Source of the DNA: Deinococcus gobiensis I-0
GTDB lineage: Bacteria > Deinococcota > Deinococci > Deinococcales > Deinococcaceae
DNA length: 64,000 nt
Assembly (NCBI RefSeq): GCF_000252445.1
Contig: NC_017790.1
Location: 974,501-1,038,500 of the forward strand
Direction: 5' to 3'
The notes beneath the pieces are model-generated. The model was not told where the DNA came from and did no database searches. It saw only the letters and a program-made list of their open reading frames with translations. The position numbers and the translations under genes are program-made. The number at the start of each line of letters is the position of its first letter. Position 1 is the first letter of the stretch. Positions 61,896-64,000 of the stretch are shown one piece after another.

Positions 61896-63020
61896 TCAGC
61901 TGGAGGCCGGGCGGCCGATGACGCTCTCGTACACCTCGCGTACCGTTCCGGCCATCTGGAGCCCGCTCTCGCTCGTCAGGTCGAGCAGGCTGACGATATA
62001 GGCGGGGTCCAGACCGGGATTGGTGCAGGCGCGCAGCAGGGCGTAGTGCACCAGGCTGGTCCCGGGGCGCGCGCCGCCCGCCGGGGTCCAGGCCTCACGC
62101 AGCCGGGGCATCAGCGCGGCGGCGAAGCGCAGGATGTCGGTCTCGTGGCGCGCGAGTTCCTTCTGGAGCTGCCCCACCGAACGCACGCCGATGTAGTGCA
62201 GCAGGCTGGTCAGGCGCTGCGGGCGCTCGGGGTCGGGCCAGCCCACCAGCAGGGTCACGTTCAGGGCGTCGGCCACCGCCTCGTCGAGCAGGCGGACCGG
62301 GGCCACGTCCAGCAGATAGGTCACGCTCTGCACGTCCACGAACACGCCCTCGGGTTCCTCGGCCACACGGACGGGCAGGTTGGCGGCGTAGTCGCGGTTC
62401 ATGCGCGCCAGGGCCATGAATTCCTCGTCGGCCATCTCCAGCAGCCCCGCGAGGCGGTAGAAGCGCCGCCGGACCTCACGCGGCACGGCGTCGCGGTTCT
62501 TGTAGCCCAGGTCGTGTTCGATCTCGGCCCAGGCGTGTTGCAGGATGCTGCGGATCTGGATCTCGAAGCGCATCTTCTCCATGCCCAGCCCGGCGAATTC
62601 CGGCTCGCGGGCGGGCGGGTACACCACGTAATGCACGCCCAGATACCCGAACCGGTCGGGGTCGTGCATCTTGGACTTGTCCACCGAATGGTCCCAGTCC
62701 ACCACGTACCCCGCCTCGACCAGTCCGGCGACCACCTGCACGTCCGACTCGAAGTAGGTGATGACCCGCACCGCCACGAGGTCGGTCACGTCGCCCAGCC
62801 GGGCGTAGCGCCCCGGCTTGCGCCGCAGCTTGTCGGCCAGACTCAGGGGCTGCTTGACCCGCCCGGTGACGTGGTGGATGTTCAGGCCCGCGCCGCGCAC
62901 CAGCCGCCCCATCTGGGCCACGGCGGCGTCGCGCAGGGCCTCGTACTGCGCGCGCCAGGTCTGGTAGTCGCTGACCATCCGCTCGGGCGTGCTGCGCTGT
63001 GGCGCGGAGAGGTCGGTCAT
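61896..63020 (-). CDS. RelA/SpoT-domain (p)ppGpp synthetase-like protein
   Basis: The 374-aa protein has an isolated RelA/SpoT synthetase domain (about 20-190) with no HD hydrolase domain, like small alarmone synthetases. Landmarks are [49 protein letters not shown] and [21 protein letters not shown] further ~165 residues of helical sequence follow, longer than usual SAS proteins. The canonical DxAGxR reads DLVAVRVI, so the acceptor-site details differ. TATCAT lies 5 nt before the ATG at 63020, a leaderless pattern. It diverges from the next gene. Confidence 0.8.
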   Translation of the reverse strand: MTDLSAPQRSTPERMVSDYQTWRAQYEALRDAAVAQMGRLVRGAGLNIHHVTGRVKQPLSLADKLRRKPGRYARLGDVTDLVAVRVITYFESDVQVVAGLVEAGYVVDWDHSVDKSKMHDPDRFGYLGVHYVVYPPAREPEFAGLGMEKMRFEIQIRSILQHAWAEIEHDLGYKNRDAVPREVRRRFYRLAGLLEMADEEFMALARMNRDYAANLPVRVAEEPEGVFVDVQSVTYLLDVAPVRLLDEAVADALNVTLLVGWPDPERPQRLTSLLHYIGVRSVGQLQKELARHETDILRFAAALMPRLREAWTPAGGARPGTSLVHYALLRACTNPGLDPAYIVSLLDLTSESGLQMAGTVREVYESVIGRPASS

Positions 63021-63112
63021 GGTTCATGATAGGCCCGCCGCTGCTCCCCGGCCGCCGCCCTTGTGTGAACCGCCGCCCCCACCTGCCGCCCCCGGCCGTG
63101 CTAGACCTCGCT

Positions 63113-64000
63113 ATGCCCCCTGCCCCCCTCCGGCGAGGTCTGAACGCGCTGCTGCTCGCCTCGCTGCCTTCCGCTGCCCTGGCTGCGCCCACCGTGTACG
63201 TCGCCTACCCGCCGCCCGACCACCGGGTCACGGCCGACCACGTCATCCTGGAGGGCAGCGTGACCCCCGGCGCGGCCCTGAAGATCGGCGGCCAGAGTGT
63301 GGCGGTGGGGGCCGACGGCCTGTTCATGCTGTGGTGGCCGCTGAAAAACGGAGTCAACGACCTGCGGCTGGTCGCCACCCGCGCGGGCCAGAGCGCCGGC
63401 CGCAGCCTGCGTGTGACCCGCAGCGTGCCTGGTCCCCTCCCTGCCCGGCCCACCGCCATCGCGCCGGGCGACCTGCTGCCGGCGGCCGATGTGGAGTTCT
63501 GGGACGCGGCGGGCGATACTCCGGCCGAGCGGCGCGTGCGTGTGGGCTTCCGGGGCGCGCCGGGGGGCCGGGCCACCGTGCAGATCGGCGGCGGCGCACC
63601 CCAGCCCCTGCAAGAAGGCCCGGCCGGCACCTACAGCGCGGACGTGGTGGTCTCGCCCCAGACCCCGCTGACCCGCGCCGAGGTGGGTTTTGCTCTGACC
63701 GGCCAGGACGGCCGCCGCGTGACCCGCGCTGCGCCGGGCCGCCTGAGCGTCCTGGCCCCGGCAGCGGCGGGCGCCAGGACCGGGCACCCAGCGTCCCGGC
63801 AGCGTCCCCCGGCCTGGGCCTGAACAGCGCCGAGACGGTGCTCAAGGACCCGTCGGGCCGCCCCTTGCTGTATCCGCGCGGCGGCATGACCTTCACGGTG
63901 GTCGGGCGGCAGGGTGACGATCTGCGCGTGCGCCTCGCGCCGGGCCTGAGCGTACTCGCCCCGGCCAGGGGGGTGGCGCTGACTCCCGGAGGACCGACGC
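63113..64000 (+). CDS. Exported protein, possibly cell-wall amidase N-terminal region; apparent frameshift, partial at window end
   Basis: A signal peptide (GLNALLLASLPSAALAAPT) opens a secreted protein with a glucodextranase-B-like beta domain (VYVAYPPPDHRVTADHVILE, GADGLFMLWWPLKNGVNDLR) and a second beta domain. The first frame stops at 63823 (tga), but from about 63800 another frame carries on a matching sequence: PGLGLNSAETVLKDPSGRPL, YPRGGMTFTVVGRQ, VRLAPGLSVLAP. The two halves share a repeated LSVLAPA phrase, so one base seems to be missing between about 63760 and 63805. In Deinococcus such N-termini precede amidase_3 domains, which would lie beyond the window; that is inference. TAGACC lies 5 nt before the ATG. 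Confidence 0.6.

Overview
The window is a GC-rich (roughly 70%), densely coded stretch of bacterial chromosome. It most probably comes from a Deinococcus species. Pointers are a crtB-crtI carotenoid pair a few genes from a Fur-family regulator, an SLH-domain outer-membrane protein of the SlpA type, an amylosucrase, LysK of the LysW-dependent lysine pathway, and an LptB homologue. Many genes also have a TANNNT -10 box only 5-8 nt upstream of the start codon, the leaderless-mRNA pattern known from Deinococcus. No rRNA, tRNA, insertion sequence, prophage or CRISPR array was seen. Genus assignment is inference.

Layout. 1-3.1 kb: end of a phosphodiester glycosidase gene, rbfA, a hotdog thioesterase, an RraA-like protein and a hybrid sensor kinase. 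3.1-6.7 kb (minus): crtB-crtI and a methyltransferase. 6.7-12.2 kb: a holin-like/DUF3618-like membrane pair, Fur, amylosucrase and a two-domain GNAT protein. 12.2-12.9 kb: rpmI-rplT with leader and strong terminator. 12.9-17.3 kb: small housekeeping genes (DinB-like, pcp, ABM, mutM, GNAT, pdxH). 17.5-22.5 kb: an NfeD-like/flotillin pair, ohr, and a minus-strand TetR/2-phosphoglycerate-kinase-like pair. 22.6-28.4 kb: comEA-comEC, a RidA-family gene with an apparent frameshift, a PGI/PMI-like gene, and a merR-aldo/keto reductase operon under a 19-bp-spacer MerR promoter. 28.4-32.2 kb (minus): a LapA-like protein with recJ, and an SLH protein carrying a collagen-like segment. 32.6-48.5 kb (mostly plus): enoyl-CoA hydratase with an HD protein, VanW, xpt, a stress protein, a biotin-dependent carboxyltransferase, msrB, a CAP lipoprotein (minus), an ABC exporter, lysK, an SLC13 permease, comF and tatA. 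48.5-54.3 kb (minus): DUF1684, an S4 protein, a three-gene secreted set with a cohesin-like lipoprotein and a dockerin-type protein, a DUF3084 coiled-coil protein and lptB. 54.4-61.9 kb (plus): deoB, an unknown gene lacking a standard start in its natural place, an M48 peptidase with an in-frame TAG near its 5' end, hisD, an ABM/membrane protein and an ABC-2 transporter. 61.9-64 kb: a RelA/SpoT-type synthetase (minus) and the 5' part of an exported protein gene with an apparent frameshift.

Themes. DNA uptake and repair (comEA, comEC, comF, recJ, mutM), oxidative-stress defence (ohr, msrB, carotenoids, Fur) and a large cell-envelope complement. The least expected item is the cohesin-like/dockerin gene set at 49.3-51.7 kb. 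Next are a 95-residue gapless tandem duplication inside the flotillin, the SLH/collagen-like/barrel protein, and three probable ORF-disrupting lesions (25.3, 56.4 and 63.8 kb). All functional calls rest on motif recognition by eye; no database search was run.
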